From Paenibacillus tianjinensis (lineage in GTDB: Bacteria > Bacillota > Bacilli > Paenibacillales > Paenibacillaceae): a stretch of 64,000 nucleotides of DNA. The stretch spans positions 5,916,001 to 5,980,000 of the forward strand of contig NZ_CP070969.1 in the NCBI RefSeq assembly GCF_017086365.1, given 5' to 3'. The notes under the pieces are model-generated. The model did no database searches, had not been told where the DNA came from, and was given only the letters and a program-made list of their open reading frames with translations. How positions within the stretch are numbered: position 1 is the stretch's first letter; the number at the start of each line of letters is the position of its first letter. Positions 63,707-64,000 of the stretch are shown in pieces. The translations under genes were made by a program, and so were the position numbers.

Positions 63707-64000
63707 CTATCCCTGCTTCCCTGTGACGGAATCAACGCCTGTGCTGCCTTTAGCCCTGGATTTGCGGTTGACCAGCATTACGCTCAGCAGAATAATGGCT
63801 AGTCCCGCGACCGTATTGGCATAGACCGGCTCGTTCAGGAAGATAACCCCCCACATCAGCCCGAATACCGGAACCAGGAAAGTTACACTGACGGTTTTTA
63901 CCGCACCCACACTCTGAATCAGGTAAAAATATAGTAAATAGGCGACAGCGGTACAGATGAGGGATAAGCCGAGCACAGAGTAGACCGCCGCCGCTGACGG
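63707..64000 (-). CDS. DMT/EamA family permease (N-terminus beyond window)
   Basis: Only the last ~97 residues are present; the frame stays open through 64000. Three to four helices are visible, with FYLIQSVGAVKTVSVTFLVP and VFGLMWGVIFLNEPV, the second EamA repeat, then a basic tail NRKSRAKG. EamA transporters export metabolites or amino acids; the substrate is unknown. Confidence 0.88.
   Translation of the reverse strand, partial: PSAAAVYSVLGLSLICTAVAYLLYFYLIQSVGAVKTVSVTFLVPVFGLMWGVIFLNEPVYANTVAGLAIILLSVMLVNRKSRAKGSTGVDSVTGKQG

Noticed and set aside
1..64000. CRISPR arrays, tRNA or rRNA genes, insertion sequences, prophage
   Set aside because: No regularly spaced direct repeats, no recognisable RNA gene, and no transposase, integrase or phage structural gene was seen on reading through the window.

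Overview
The window reads as chromosomal DNA from a spore-forming, moderately GC-rich member of Bacillales, most probably Paenibacillus. This rests on a Spo0E-type phosphatase, a lipoteichoic-acid-synthase-like enzyme, MprF, a PucR regulator with GlnR/TnrA-type operators, strong GGAGG ribosome sites with frequent GTG/TTG starts, and short intergenic repeats. No rRNA, tRNA, prophage, insertion sequence or CRISPR array was seen. Genes are dense, in short operons, with rho-independent terminators at many ends.

Layout. 1-3100: a MarR regulator and a heterodimeric ABC exporter (one half cut by the window edge) below a palindromic operator. 3200-6200: a large XRE regulator, a Spo0E-like phosphatase and a LysR regulator divergent from a cidAB-type holin pair (6294-7345). 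7400-13200: a Gfo/Idh oxidoreductase, a Rad3/DinG-like helicase carrying a PD-(D/E)XK nuclease-like N-terminus, and an LTA-synthase-family phosphotransferase. 13200-17750: MarR, a chemoreceptor and an MHYT-GGDEF-EAL protein. 17970-24480: an ABC exporter pair, a second Gfo/Idh enzyme, and an unusual three-gene cluster of two UbiA-type prenyltransferases flanking an uncharacterised beta-rich protein. 24650-30720: CHASE4-GGDEF-EAL, an acetate-transporter-family protein, CHASE-GGDEF-EAL and a small membrane protein. 30800-37070: AraC plus GH27 alpha-galactosidase, a DsrE-like protein next to a cysteine-desulfurase-like enzyme, a TVP38-type membrane protein and a GNAT.

37170-50490 is one functional island for reductive pyrimidine catabolism: preT-preA-hydA plus a 79-residue companion, PucR, an omega-aminotransferase, a CoA-acylating semialdehyde dehydrogenase, and a four-gene ABC importer. 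Both ends carry a perfect TGTNA-N7-TNACA (GlnR/TnrA) box and a TAGACA/TGTCTA inverted repeat, so the two arms look like one nitrogen-controlled regulon. The beta-ureidopropionase step is not encoded here.

50760-64000: a diguanylate cyclase, a metallo-beta-lactamase-fold hydrolase, a DUF72 protein, a cytoplasmic alpha-amylase, a biotin ECF system (bioY divergent from an ATPase and an ATPase-EcfT fusion), a nitroreductase, MprF, a FlxA-like coiled-coil protein and a partial DMT permease.

The most unusual items are: two copies of a long hairpin element whose 15-bp inner stem differs between copies yet stays perfectly paired; the prenyltransferase sandwich, whose two enzymes have reciprocal Asp-motif losses; and the dual-operator pyrimidine regulon.
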